This document shows, one piece after another, positions 1 to 8,088 of a stretch of DNA of 64,000 nt; positions within the stretch are counted from its first letter, which is position 1, and every line of letters begins with the position of its first letter. This DNA is from Planosporangium flavigriseum. Its GTDB lineage: Bacteria; Actinomycetota; Actinomycetes; Mycobacteriales; Micromonosporaceae. Under the pieces are notes generated by a model. That model did no database searches. It was not told the origin of the DNA and saw only the letters and a program-made list of their open reading frames with translations. The translations under genes were made by a program, and so were the position numbers. The DNA lies in the NCBI RefSeq assembly GCF_011947225.1, contig NZ_JAATVW010000004.1, forward strand, positions 310,001 through 374,000. The letters are read 5' to 3'.

Positions 1-192
1 GCCCGCCGCGAGGACGGTGCCCTGGTCTCCGCCGGCGGCCGGGTGCTGTGCTGCACCGCGACCGGCGCCGACCTGGCCGCGGCGCGGGAAGCCGCCTACG
101 CCCTGGTCGACCGGGTGGAGCTGGCCGGCTCACACTACCGCCGCGACATCGCGCTGACGGCCGTACGAGGTGAGATCGCCGTCAGTCTCTGA
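1..192 (+). CDS. purD: Phosphoribosylamine-glycine ligase, C-terminal end (partial)
   Basis: This is the last 63 codons of a gene that begins before the window, ending at a TGA at 190-192. The translation contains GGRVLCCTATG, then AREAAYALVDRVEL and a terminal HYRRDIA, which match the C-terminal rudiment-barrel domain of GAR synthetase, an enzyme of de novo purine synthesis. The stretch is in frame from base 1. It overlaps the end of the convergent acyl-CoA synthetase gene by 11 bases, so the two transcripts meet tail to tail with no room for a separate terminator. The identification rests on this C-terminal pattern only; the ATP-grasp core lies outside the window. Confidence 0.85.
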   Translation, partial: ARREDGALVSAGGRVLCCTATGADLAAAREAAYALVDRVELAGSHYRRDIALTAVRGEIAVSL

Positions 193-1888
193 TCCGAGGC
201 AGGTACATCGTCGCGTCGTTGGAGTCGGCCACCGAGCCGCGCCGGCTCTGGTTCGGCAGGGGGCCGGCCGGCGGCTGGACCGGTGGTGGCGGGCTCGTCG
301 GCGGGTTGGTCGGCGCGTTCAGCAGGCGACGCATGATCTTGCCGGTCGCGTTGCGGGGCAGTTCGGCCACGAAGTACACGTCCCGTGGCACGCTGAACCT
401 GGCCATCGCGCGGCGCACGTACTCGCGTACGCCCTCGGTGTCCAACTGCTCGCCCGGGTAGAGCACGATCCAGGCGGCCAGGCGCTGCCCGTACTCGTGG
501 TCAGGGACGCCGACGACGGCCACCTCGCGTACCTGGGGCAGTTCGGCGATCGCGTTCTCGACCGCGGACGGGTACACGTTCTCCCCGCCGCAGATGACCA
601 TGTCGTCCTCGCGGCCGTCGACGTACACCAGCCCGTCCGGTGCGATGTGGCCGATGTCGCCGGTCGCGATGAGATCGCCCCGGCGCTCCTTGCCGCCGCC
701 GTCGGTGTAACCCTCGAAGATCATGTCGTTGCCGACGAAGATCCGCCCGATGTGGTTCGGCGGCATCGGGTTGCCGTTCGTGTCCAGGATCAGCACGCGG
801 GTGCCCACCGGCGGACGCCCGGCGCAGGTCGAGTCGGCGCGCAGTTCGCTCGGGGTCGCGATGCTCGCCCAGGACGCCTCGGTCGACCCGTACAGGTTGT
901 AGAGCACGTCGCCGTACACGTCCATGAACCGGCCGACCATCGGCGCGGGCAGCGCCGATCCGCTGCTCGCGACGACCCGGAGCGGGCTGGCGACACGCGC
1001 GGCTGGCGCGGCGTCCAGCATGCGCTGCAGCATGACCGGCACCGCCAGCAGCGTGGAGCATTCGTGCTCGGTCACCGCGGCGAGCGTCCCGGCCGGGTCG
1101 AAACGGCGGCGCAGCACCACGGTCGCGCGCAGCGCCAGGGCGATCTGCAGCCCCGCGTAGCCCCAGGTGTGGAACAGCGGCGCGGCGATGAACATGCGCT
1201 CGCCGGCGGACATCGGGATGCGGGAGATCACGGCGGCGAGGGGATTGAAGCCACCGGGGACCGGCCGGCGCGCGCCCTTGGGTGTGCCGGTCGTGCCCGA
1301 GGTGAGCACGATCGTGCGGCCGGGCTGCTGCGGCGGCGCTATGTCGGCGTTCGGGGCGGCTTCGATCAGACCGGCCACCGTCGGGGTGGACCGGTGCAGG
1401 TGGCCGTCGGCGCTGATCCGCGCGACCGTCGCCGGCACGGCCGAGGCCATCTCGAAGAACTCGTCGTCGTGGATGAGGAGCCGTACGTTCTGGTTGTGCA
1501 GGACGGTCTCGAGCTGGTCGGGGCCGAGCCCGGTGTTGACCAGCACGACATCGGCGCCGATCGTGCCGGCGGCGAGCATCGACTCGAACATCGTGGCCGA
1601 GTTGCGGCACAGCAGACCCAGCCGGTCACCCGGCCCCAGGCCGTACCCGGAACGCAGCGCGTTCGCCAGCCGCTGCGATCGGATCGCCAACTCCCGGTAG
1701 GTCAGCGAGCGCGTCTCGTCGATGACCGCCAGCCGGTCGGGATCGCGGGCGGCGGCTGAGCGCATCTCGCCGGTGAGGCTGAAGCCCCACCGGCGCAACG
1801 CGTTGAGCTGCCGGACTACCTTGTCCGGCCGGCCGGGTGCGAGGAGCCCGCGGCGGGCGAGAGTGCGTACCAGGAAGGCTGCTTCCAC
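182..1888 (-). CDS. Acyl-CoA synthetase (FadD-type AMP-binding protein)
   Basis: A 568-residue member of the AMP-forming acyl-CoA ligase family, which activates fatty acids or other carboxylic acids to CoA thioesters through an acyl adenylate. The P-loop-like AMP motif TSGTTGTPKG lies near residues 196-205, the YGSTE motif near 333, and the C-terminal catalytic lysine sits in ATGKIMRRLL near residue 517. The last 45 or so residues form a proline-rich tail beyond the usual family end (PPTSPPPPVQPP), which is unusual; it overlaps purD on the other strand and may be a recent extension. It is the last gene of the minus-strand run SCP2, acyl-CoA dehydrogenase, FadD, which points to fatty-acid or steroid side-chain breakdown. 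The substrate cannot be read from the sequence. Confidence 0.88.
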   Translation of the reverse strand: MEAAFLVRTLARRGLLAPGRPDKVVRQLNALRRWGFSLTGEMRSAAARDPDRLAVIDETRSLTYRELAIRSQRLANALRSGYGLGPGDRLGLLCRNSATMFESMLAAGTIGADVVLVNTGLGPDQLETVLHNQNVRLLIHDDEFFEMASAVPATVARISADGHLHRSTPTVAGLIEAAPNADIAPPQQPGRTIVLTSGTTGTPKGARRPVPGGFNPLAAVISRIPMSAGERMFIAAPLFHTWGYAGLQIALALRATVVLRRRFDPAGTLAAVTEHECSTLLAVPVMLQRMLDAAPAARVASPLRVVASSGSALPAPMVGRFMDVYGDVLYNLYGSTEASWASIATPSELRADSTCAGRPPVGTRVLILDTNGNPMPPNHIGRIFVGNDMIFEGYTDGGGKERRGDLIATGDIGHIAPDGLVYVDGREDDMVICGGENVYPSAVENAIAELPQVREVAVVGVPDHEYGQRLAAWIVLYPGEQLDTEGVREYVRRAMARFSVPRDVYFVAELPRNATGKIMRRLLNAPTNPPTSPPPPVQPPAGPLPNQSRRGSVADSNDATMYLPRIRD

Positions 1889-1955
1889 GTTGTCCTACCT
1901 ACCCCTTGAGGTGCCCCCGCGTTACCCCTGCGCCAGCTACTTCATCGATTCACGT

Positions 1956-3170
1956 TCAGCGGATGTACATCCCGGAGATGGCTCGCGAGATGACCAGCCG
2001 CTGGATCTCACTGGTCCCTTCGAAGATCGTATAAATCTTCGCGTCTCGATACCACCGTTCGACCGGGTGGTCACGCACGAAACCGGCGCCGCCAAGGATC
2101 TGGACCGCCTTTTCCGCGTTGGCGACCGCCACCTCGCCGGCCTTGAGCTTGCTCATCGAGCCCTCACCGGCTTCGAACACGCGGTTGTTGCGCCCCATCC
2201 ACGCCGCCCGCCACACCAGCAGCCGGGCCGCGTCGAGCTCCATCTTCATGTCCGCGAGCGTGAACGCGATGGCCTGGTTCTCGATGATCCGTCGGCCGAA
2301 CTGCTCACGGTCCTTGGCGTACTCCAGGGCGTACTCGTACGCCGCGCGGGCGATGCCGAGCGCCTGGGCGCCCACGGCCGGCCGGGACAGCTCGAACGTA
2401 CGCATGGCGGCCTGGCCGCTGGCCTTCCGGCCCTCGCGGGCCCGGGCCAGTCGCTCGTCGAGCGCCTCCTTGCCGCCGAGCAGGCAGCTTCCGGGCACGC
2501 GGACGTCGTCGAGGAAAACGTCGGCGGTGTGCGAGGCGCGCAGGCCGAGCTTCTTCAGCTTCTTGGTGGCCTGCAGGCCGGGGGTGCCGGGCGGGACCAC
2601 GAAGCCGGCCTGTCCGCGCGAGCCCAGCTCAGGGTCGACGCTCGCGGTCACCACGTGGACGTTGGCGATGCCGCCGTTGGTGGCGAACGCCTTCTGTCCG
2701 CTGATGACCCACTCGTCTTTCGCCTCGTCGTAGCGGGCCCGGGTGCGCATCGAGCTGACGTCGGAGCCGGCCTGCGGCTCGGTGGTGCAGAACGCCGCCA
2801 CCTTGGGATCGTCGGCGTCGCCGAAGCACTGCGGCACCCATTCGACCATCTGGTCGGGCGTGCCCGAGCCGTAGATGGACGCGACCGCCAGGTGCGTGCC
2901 GAAGATCGCCATCGCGATGCCGGCGTCACCCCAGAACAGCTCCTCATTGGCGAGGCACATGGAGAGCCCGGTCGAGTCACCCCAGGCGTTGACGAGGAAT
3001 TCGAAGCCGTACAGCCCGATCTTCGCCGCCTCCTGGATGATCGGCCAGGGGGTCTCCTCGCGCTCGTCCCACTCCGCGCCGGCCGGACGCACGACCTCGC
3101 TCGCGAAGCCGTGCACCCAGTCGCGGAGATCCCGCTGTTCCTCGTTCAGGTCAAGCGAGAATTCGGGCAT
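1956..3170 (-). CDS. Acyl-CoA dehydrogenase
   Basis: A 404-residue flavoprotein of the acyl-CoA dehydrogenase family, which makes the first alpha,beta double bond in beta-oxidation and passes electrons to ETF. The signature CTTEPQAGSDVSSMRT lies in the middle domain, FGRRIIENQAIAF begins the C-terminal helical domain, and YTIFEGTSEIQR holds the expected catalytic glutamate at about residue 384. Length and domain order are normal for the family. The ATG start lies 3 bases after the stop of the SCP2 gene, so the two are almost certainly cotranscribed and translationally linked. Chain-length preference is unknown. Confidence 0.93.
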   Translation of the reverse strand: MPEFSLDLNEEQRDLRDWVHGFASEVVRPAGAEWDEREETPWPIIQEAAKIGLYGFEFLVNAWGDSTGLSMCLANEELFWGDAGIAMAIFGTHLAVASIYGSGTPDQMVEWVPQCFGDADDPKVAAFCTTEPQAGSDVSSMRTRARYDEAKDEWVISGQKAFATNGGIANVHVVTASVDPELGSRGQAGFVVPPGTPGLQATKKLKKLGLRASHTADVFLDDVRVPGSCLLGGKEALDERLARAREGRKASGQAAMRTFELSRPAVGAQALGIARAAYEYALEYAKDREQFGRRIIENQAIAFTLADMKMELDAARLLVWRAAWMGRNNRVFEAGEGSMSKLKAGEVAVANAEKAVQILGGAGFVRDHPVERWYRDAKIYTIFEGTSEIQRLVISRAISGMYIR

Positions 3171-3173
3171 GGC

Positions 3174-3626
3174 TCAGCCCTTGGGGATGTCGAAGAGGTT
3201 TGCGATGTTCGCGGCGAGGCCGAGGTCGCCCTTGGCCTTCAGCTTGCCGGTCATGAACATCATCATCGGGTTGCCGTTGCCCGAGACGACCTTGATGAAG
3301 TCGACCGGGCCCACGGTGATCGCGAGCTTCGGGTCGTTCTCCGGCGTCGGCGACAGGGTGCAGGTGCCGTTCGCGATGACCAGCTCGTAGGTGCTCACGC
3401 CGCCGTCGGGGGCGCCGCCGACGTTCCAGTGGATGACCGCGTTCGTCGAACCGGCGCGGTCCGGGCGGAACAGGCTCGGGAACTTGGCGAAGATCGCGTC
3501 GAGGATCTGCTTGCGGTGCTCACCCTGCAGCAGCTCGGAGATCTCCGAGTCCTTCGTCTGCTTGACGATCTGGGCGAACTGCTTGGGCTCGACGGTGGCG
3601 AAGTCGAGACCGGTGATGTCCGTCAT
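3174..3626 (-). CDS. SCP2 sterol-binding domain protein
   Basis: A 150-residue single-domain protein of the sterol carrier protein 2 family. The C-terminal half, with KLAITVGPVDFIKVVSG followed by PMMMFMTGKLKAKGD, is the typical SCP2 core that shields a hydrophobic ligand such as a fatty acyl chain or sterol. There is no signal peptide or membrane segment, so it should be cytoplasmic. As the first gene of the operon with an acyl-CoA dehydrogenase and FadD, it probably presents or stores the lipid substrate. The divergent TetR gene and an inverted repeat lie just upstream of its start. Confidence 0.88.
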   Translation of the reverse strand: MTDITGLDFATVEPKQFAQIVKQTKDSEISELLQGEHRKQILDAIFAKFPSLFRPDRAGSTNAVIHWNVGGAPDGGVSTYELVIANGTCTLSPTPENDPKLAITVGPVDFIKVVSGNGNPMMMFMTGKLKAKGDLGLAANIANLFDIPKG

Positions 3627-3652
3627 GGGTCCCCCTGTAGTGGCGTATGACC

Positions 3653-3666
3653 TTACTCATGGGTAA
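3653..3666. promoter_or_regulatory. Candidate TetR operator (imperfect palindrome)
   Basis: TTACTCATGGGTAA is a 14-base inverted repeat with 6 of 7 base pairs matched. It lies between the divergent SCP2 operon and the TetR gene, 27 bases from the SCP2 start. A second pair of half-sites, CTTAC and GTAAG, follows at 3668-3687 and reaches the putative minus-10 of tetR, so one dimer site could control both directions. Binding is inferred, not shown. Confidence 0.55.
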
Positions 3667-3683
3667 CCTTACGGGCGAGTAGG

Positions 3684-3689
3684 TAAGCT
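3684..3689 (+). promoter_or_regulatory. Candidate leaderless promoter of the TetR gene
   Basis: TAAGCT lies 6 bases before the GTG start at 3696 and no Shine-Dalgarno sequence is present, as expected for a leaderless transcript that begins at the start codon. The hexamer falls inside the half-site cluster described for the operator. Confidence 0.5.
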
Positions 3690-3695
3690 GGCAAG

Positions 3696-4328
3696 GTGCC
3701 ACCCGTCACCTCGAAGCGTGTTCCTCGCGCGATCCGCGAACAGCAGATGCTCGACGCCGCCGTGTCCGTCTTCGGCCAGCGTGGCTTCCATGCCGCGTCC
3801 ATGGACGAGATCGCCGAGGCCGCGGGCATTTCCAAACCCATGGTGTACGCGTACCTCGGCAGCAAAGAGGACCTGTTCACCGCGTGCCTGCACCGGGAGG
3901 CGACCCGACTGGTCGAGAGGGTTGTCGAGGCCGTGGGGGTCAGCGCGCGACCGGACGAGCAACTGTGGAACGGCCTGCGCGGCTTCTTCGCCTTCGTCGG
4001 ATCACACCGCGAAGGCTGGAACATGCTCTACCGGCAGTCCCGCGGCCGGGAGCCGTTCGCCAGCGAATGGGCGGCGATGCGCGGGCGGATGGTCGAGGTG
4101 GTGTCCGGGCTGCTGACCCGGGCGGTGGAGTCGGCCGGCGGCTCGGGTACGCCGGCCGACCTGGAGTCGGTGACGTACGGACTGGTGGGCGCCGCTGAGT
4201 CGATGGCCGACTGGCTCGCCGACAACCCCGGCGAGGACCCGGGGCGGACGGCCGCCCGGCTGATGAACTTCATCTGGCTGGGCGCCGAGGACCTGCTTCG
4301 TGGCGCGGTGTGGCGCCCCGCTTCGTGA
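3696..4328 (+). CDS. TetR/AcrR family transcriptional regulator
   Basis: A 210-residue one-component repressor. The N-terminal helix-turn-helix spans about residues 12-58 and includes MDEIAEAAGISK followed by MVYAYLGSKEDLF, a standard TetR DNA-binding pattern. The C-terminal part is the variable ligand and dimer domain. It is transcribed away from the SCP2, acyl-CoA dehydrogenase, FadD operon with a palindrome between them, so it most likely represses that operon and itself, released by an acyl-CoA or related lipid. The GTG start is chosen because of the TAAGCT six bases upstream and because the protein start fits the family. Confidence 0.88.
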   Translation: MPPVTSKRVPRAIREQQMLDAAVSVFGQRGFHAASMDEIAEAAGISKPMVYAYLGSKEDLFTACLHREATRLVERVVEAVGVSARPDEQLWNGLRGFFAFVGSHREGWNMLYRQSRGREPFASEWAAMRGRMVEVVSGLLTRAVESAGGSGTPADLESVTYGLVGAAESMADWLADNPGEDPGRTAARLMNFIWLGAEDLLRGAVWRPAS

Positions 4329-4330
4329 GC

Positions 4331-4352
4331 CGCCCTCCTCAGGGAGAGGGCG
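4331..4352. terminator. Bidirectional terminator hairpin
   Basis: CGCCCTC at 4331-4337 pairs with GAGGGCG at 4346-4352 around an 8-base loop. It begins 3 bases after the TetR stop and lies before the convergent rhomboid stop at 4387. It has no T tract. Confidence 0.5.
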
Positions 4353-4386
4353 CAGTTGCCGGGCAGTTCGGCGAGTAATCGACAGC

Positions 4387-5319
4387 TCAGCCGTGCAGGG
4401 TCGGCCCGAGCAGGGTCAGGAACGCGAGCAGGACGAGGACGCCACCGAGTACGGCGGACTGCACCTGCGTACGGGCATTGCGCGGCGCGTACGCCAGGCC
4501 GGCGGCCACGATCGCACCGACGACGAGCCCGCCGAGGTGACCGGCCTTGGAGATGCCCGGGAAGAAGAACGTGATGTACAGGTTGATCAGCAGGATCGGC
4601 AGGATTCCGGCCAGGCTTCCGCCGAGTCGACGGACGACTATCGCGTACGCGGCGAACAGGCCAAAGATCGCGGTAGACGCGCCGGCCGCGAACGAGCTCG
4701 GGCTGAACAGGTAGGCCGCCACGTTGCCGCCGAGCCCGGCGAGCAGGTACAGAGTCAGGAACCGGGCTCGGCCGAGCGCGGCTTCGAGTGGGCGGCCGAG
4801 GATCCACAGCCCCCACATGTTCATCAGCAGGTGCAGCAGCCCGTAGTGGATGAACATGGCGGTGATCAGGCGGTACCAACCGCCGTCGTCGAGACCTGGG
4901 GCGTAGGTGCCGCCGGGTGCGTGGCCGAGGAGGATCTCGCCGTTCGGCATGAGCGTCACGCCGGTGGCGTGCACGGCGCCGATCGCCTGGATCGCGCTGA
5001 CGCCGGTGAAGAGCCCCCGGCCGAGCAGGGCGCCGGTGCCGCTGATGAGGACGCCCACCAGGGCCACGGCCACGTTGATCGCAATCAGGATCTTGGTGAC
5101 CGTGCCCTGCTGGCCGGCCACGGTTCCGCCGAAGGCGGTCCGGGCCGAGCGCTGGGTGCGCCGCCCTGCGGCGACGCACTCCGGGCACTGGTGACCGACT
5201 GACGCCTCGTTCATGCATTCGGGGCAGATCGGTCGGTCACAGCGCGCGCAGCGGACGTAGGTCTCCCGTGACGGGTGTCGGTAGCAGGCCGGCACGCCGA
5301 CGGACGGGGGTTGAGTCAT
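4387..5319 (-). CDS. Rhomboid family intramembrane serine protease with zinc-binding head
   Basis: A 310-residue polytopic membrane protease. The cytoplasmic N-terminus carries a cysteine/histidine cluster (Cys12, His15, Cys24, Cys27, Cys32, Cys35, His43, Cys45, Cys48) resembling a B-box-type zinc finger. Hydrophobic segments follow from about residue 75. The rhomboid HLLMNMW motif (His163, Asn167), the nucleophile Ser215 in GASTAIFG and the partner His261 in KAGHLGG are all present, so the enzyme should be active. The position after the catalytic serine is Thr instead of the common Gly. The open frame extends further upstream, but the start at ATG 5319 avoids overlapping the cyclophilin gene, which ends 10 bases away. 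Substrates are unknown. Confidence 0.9.
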   Translation of the reverse strand: MTQPPSVGVPACYRHPSRETYVRCARCDRPICPECMNEASVGHQCPECVAAGRRTQRSARTAFGGTVAGQQGTVTKILIAINVAVALVGVLISGTGALLGRGLFTGVSAIQAIGAVHATGVTLMPNGEILLGHAPGGTYAPGLDDGGWYRLITAMFIHYGLLHLLMNMWGLWILGRPLEAALGRARFLTLYLLAGLGGNVAAYLFSPSSFAAGASTAIFGLFAAYAIVVRRLGGSLAGILPILLINLYITFFFPGISKAGHLGGLVVGAIVAAGLAYAPRNARTQVQSAVLGGVLVLLAFLTLLGPTLHG

Positions 5320-5329
5320 GCCAGTAAGA

Positions 5330-5869
5330 CTACTGAGCCCGTTCAATCTCGACGCGCTCGATGACGACGTCCTGCAGCGGACGGTCGCGCGGGTCGGTCT
5401 GGGTGCTCGCGATGGCGTCCACGGTCTTGCGCGAGTCGTCATCGGCGACCTCGCCGAAGATGGTGTGCTTGCCGTTGAGCCACGCGGTCGGCGCGACCGA
5501 GATGAAGAACTGCGAGCCGTTGGTGCCCTGGCCGCCGCGCGTGCCGGCGTTCGCCATGGCCAGCAGGTACGGCCGGTTGAACTGCAGATCGGGGTGGATC
5601 TCGTCGTTGAACGTGTACCCGGGGCCGCCGGTGCCCGTACCCGTGGGGTCGCCGCCCTGGACCATGAAGCCGCTGATGACCCGGTGGAAGACCGTTCCGT
5701 CGTAGTACGGCCCGGTGCCGGGCTGACCCGTACGCGGGTCGGCGTAGCTACGCGTACCCTCGGCCAGCTCGACGAAGTTCCGCACGGTCTTCGGCGCGTG
5801 GTTGGGGAAGAGCTCCATACGAATCGGTCCGACGTTCGTGTGCAACGTCGCGAAGATACGTTCGGCCAC
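5330..5869 (-). CDS. Cyclophilin-type peptidyl-prolyl cis-trans isomerase
   Basis: A 179-residue cytoplasmic cyclophilin that speeds proline isomerisation during folding. Active-site elements are visible in order: the catalytic arginine in FHRVISGF (Arg63), AMANAG near 104-109, GSQFFI near 118-123 and LNGKHTIFG near 131-139. There is no signal peptide. The GTG start is supported by an AAGGGAG Shine-Dalgarno a few bases upstream. It reads into the rhomboid gene with a 10-base gap, so the two form a likely operon. Confidence 0.93.
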   Translation of the reverse strand: MAERIFATLHTNVGPIRMELFPNHAPKTVRNFVELAEGTRSYADPRTGQPGTGPYYDGTVFHRVISGFMVQGGDPTGTGTGGPGYTFNDEIHPDLQFNRPYLLAMANAGTRGGQGTNGSQFFISVAPTAWLNGKHTIFGEVADDDSRKTVDAIASTQTDPRDRPLQDVVIERVEIERAQ

Positions 5870-6074
5870 AATGCTCCCTTTCGTGGAGAAGATCGCTAAC
5901 GCTTACCGTACCTCCGGCCGGACGGCCCCGCCGCTCGGCCCGAGGCCGAGCGGCCGAAGGGCGCTCGGATGCTCACCGGTTACATACATCGAGGACGGCG
6001 ACACGTTCTTCTCGCCCGCCGCTGGGTATGACAACTAGGTAGGGAGTGTGTTCGCCGCCACGGGAGGTGGGACT

Positions 6075-6683
<609 letters not shown>

Positions 6684-6701
6684 CGCGTACGGCACTCTTT
6701 T

Positions 6702-6732
6702 CCGAGGGGGGCGCCCGGAGCGCTCCCCTCGG
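6702..6732. terminator. Bidirectional terminator hairpin
   Basis: CCGAGGGG at 6702-6709 pairs with CCCCTCGG at 6725-6732, with an inner GCGC/GCGC stem. It sits between the convergent ends of the YtxH-like gene and corA. No T tract is seen. Confidence 0.6.
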
Positions 6733-6741
6733 AGCGCGGTC

Positions 6742-7863
6742 CTACAGCCAGCCAGAGCGGCGGAGGGCCCGGTACGCCACGAACGAGCCGGTGATCAGCA
6801 GAGTCAGCAGCACCGGATAGCTGTACTTCCAGTGCAGTTCCGGCATGAATTCGAAGTTCATGCCGTAGATGCCGGTTGCCATGGTCCAGAACGCCGCGAT
6901 ACCGGCGTAAGCCGCGATCTTGCGCATGTCGTTGTTCTGGTCGACCGACACCTGAGCCAGTCGGGCCGACAGGACCGAGTTGAGCACGTCGTCGAAGTAA
7001 ATGACCTGCTCGACCGTGCGGGCCAGGTGGTCGTTGACGTCGCGGAAGTACCGGCGGACCTCGCCCGGCACGTCGCCGACCTGCCCGCTGGCCAGGCCGG
7101 CGAGCGGGCGCTGCAGCGGCATGACGACCCGCTTGAACTCCATCAGCTCCCGCTTGAGCTGGTAGATGCGCTGGATCCGGCCGTGGCCCTGGCGGGCGAA
7201 GACGCTGTCCTCGACGATCGCGATGTCCTCCTCGATCGCCGCAGCGACCTCTACCAGCACGTCGACGACCATGTCGCACACCGCGTAGGCCACCGCCCAC
7301 GGGCCGTGTTTGATCAGCTCATCCTTGTCGTTGAGGCCTGCCCGTACCGGTGCCAGCCGGGCCGCGTCCCCGTGCCGGACGGTGATGATGAAGTGCTCAC
7401 CGATGAACATCATGACGTCGCCGCTCTCGACGACCTCGCTGTTCTCGGTCAGTTCGGCGTGCTCGATGTAGCGGGCGGTCCGCAGCGTCACGAACGTCAT
7501 GGCGCCGTAGCGCTCCACCTTCGGCCGCTGGTGGGACTTGACGGCGTCCTCGACTGGCAGCTCGTGGAGGTCGAACGTGTCGGCGATGTCGGCCAGCTCG
7601 TTCGCGTCGGGTTCCTTGAGCCCCAACCACACGAAAGCGTTGTGGGTGTTGCCGGCGGCGATCAGCGCGTCCCGGTAGTTCCAGTCACCCGGCTGGCGCA
7701 CGCCGTCGACATAGAGCGCGCAGTCGATGACCCCGCTGTGGTGGTCGGCACCGACGCCCGTCGACAGCGGCGCCGGGGTGGTGCTGCGCATCCGGTGCAT
7801 CGCGCGACGGACCGGCGCGGGTAACACGCGGGACAGGCTGCGACCGGTTCCGTCCTGGGTCAT
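6742..7863 (-). CDS. corA: Magnesium/cobalt transporter CorA
   Basis: A 373-residue CorA-type divalent cation channel of the cytoplasmic membrane. A large soluble N-terminal domain is followed by two C-terminal membrane helices; the first ends in the signature GMNF (in GIYGMNFEFMPEL) and is followed by the MPEL periplasmic loop. The short basic C-terminus ends RRSGWL. Length and topology match pentameric CorA channels that admit Mg2+ or Co2+. Homologues with this N-terminal form are often simply called CorA family, so exact ion preference is open. A terminator of the upstream aminotransferase separates the two genes. Confidence 0.92.
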   Translation of the reverse strand: MTQDGTGRSLSRVLPAPVRRAMHRMRSTTPAPLSTGVGADHHSGVIDCALYVDGVRQPGDWNYRDALIAAGNTHNAFVWLGLKEPDANELADIADTFDLHELPVEDAVKSHQRPKVERYGAMTFVTLRTARYIEHAELTENSEVVESGDVMMFIGEHFIITVRHGDAARLAPVRAGLNDKDELIKHGPWAVAYAVCDMVVDVLVEVAAAIEEDIAIVEDSVFARQGHGRIQRIYQLKRELMEFKRVVMPLQRPLAGLASGQVGDVPGEVRRYFRDVNDHLARTVEQVIYFDDVLNSVLSARLAQVSVDQNNDMRKIAAYAGIAAFWTMATGIYGMNFEFMPELHWKYSYPVLLTLLITGSFVAYRALRRSGWL

Positions 7864-7910
7864 GCGCTACTCCAGACGTGGTGTGCGGCGCAGCCGCCCC
7901 GAGTTACGTC

Positions 7911-7975
7911 AAAAAGTAGGCACCGGGCGGGCCGTCCGCAGGTGGGGTGGGGGGCGGGGCGGCCCGCCCGGTGCC
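7911..7975 (-). terminator. Intrinsic terminator with 15-bp stem and T tract
   Basis: GGCACCGGGCGGGCC at 7919-7933 and GGCCCGCCCGGTGCC at 7961-7975 are perfect complements. Read on the minus strand the stem is followed by TACTTTTTGAC, a classic Rho-independent layout for the aminotransferase gene that ends at 8089. The 27-base loop is very G-rich on the plus strand. Confidence 0.85.
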
Positions 7976-8088
7976 GTTGGGGGCGGGGATGGTGCCTGTG
8001 GACGCAGTGTCGTGGAGACGATTGCGTCGCGCAGGATTGTGATCCATCCGGCCCGGGCGGGGGAACCCCTTCACATCACGGTTTGGTG

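Noticed and set aside
170-3650. Long plus-strand open frames (529 and 642 residues) opposite the acyl-CoA synthetase and acyl-CoA dehydrogenase genes
   Set aside because: They are antisense to clearly conserved genes, have Arg/His/Gly-rich low-complexity translations and no family motif. Such frames arise automatically in high-GC DNA.
4387-5871. 494-residue reading of the rhomboid gene
   Set aside because: The first 184 residues are Arg/Ser-rich shadow of the cyclophilin gene; the ATG at 5319 gives a natural start.
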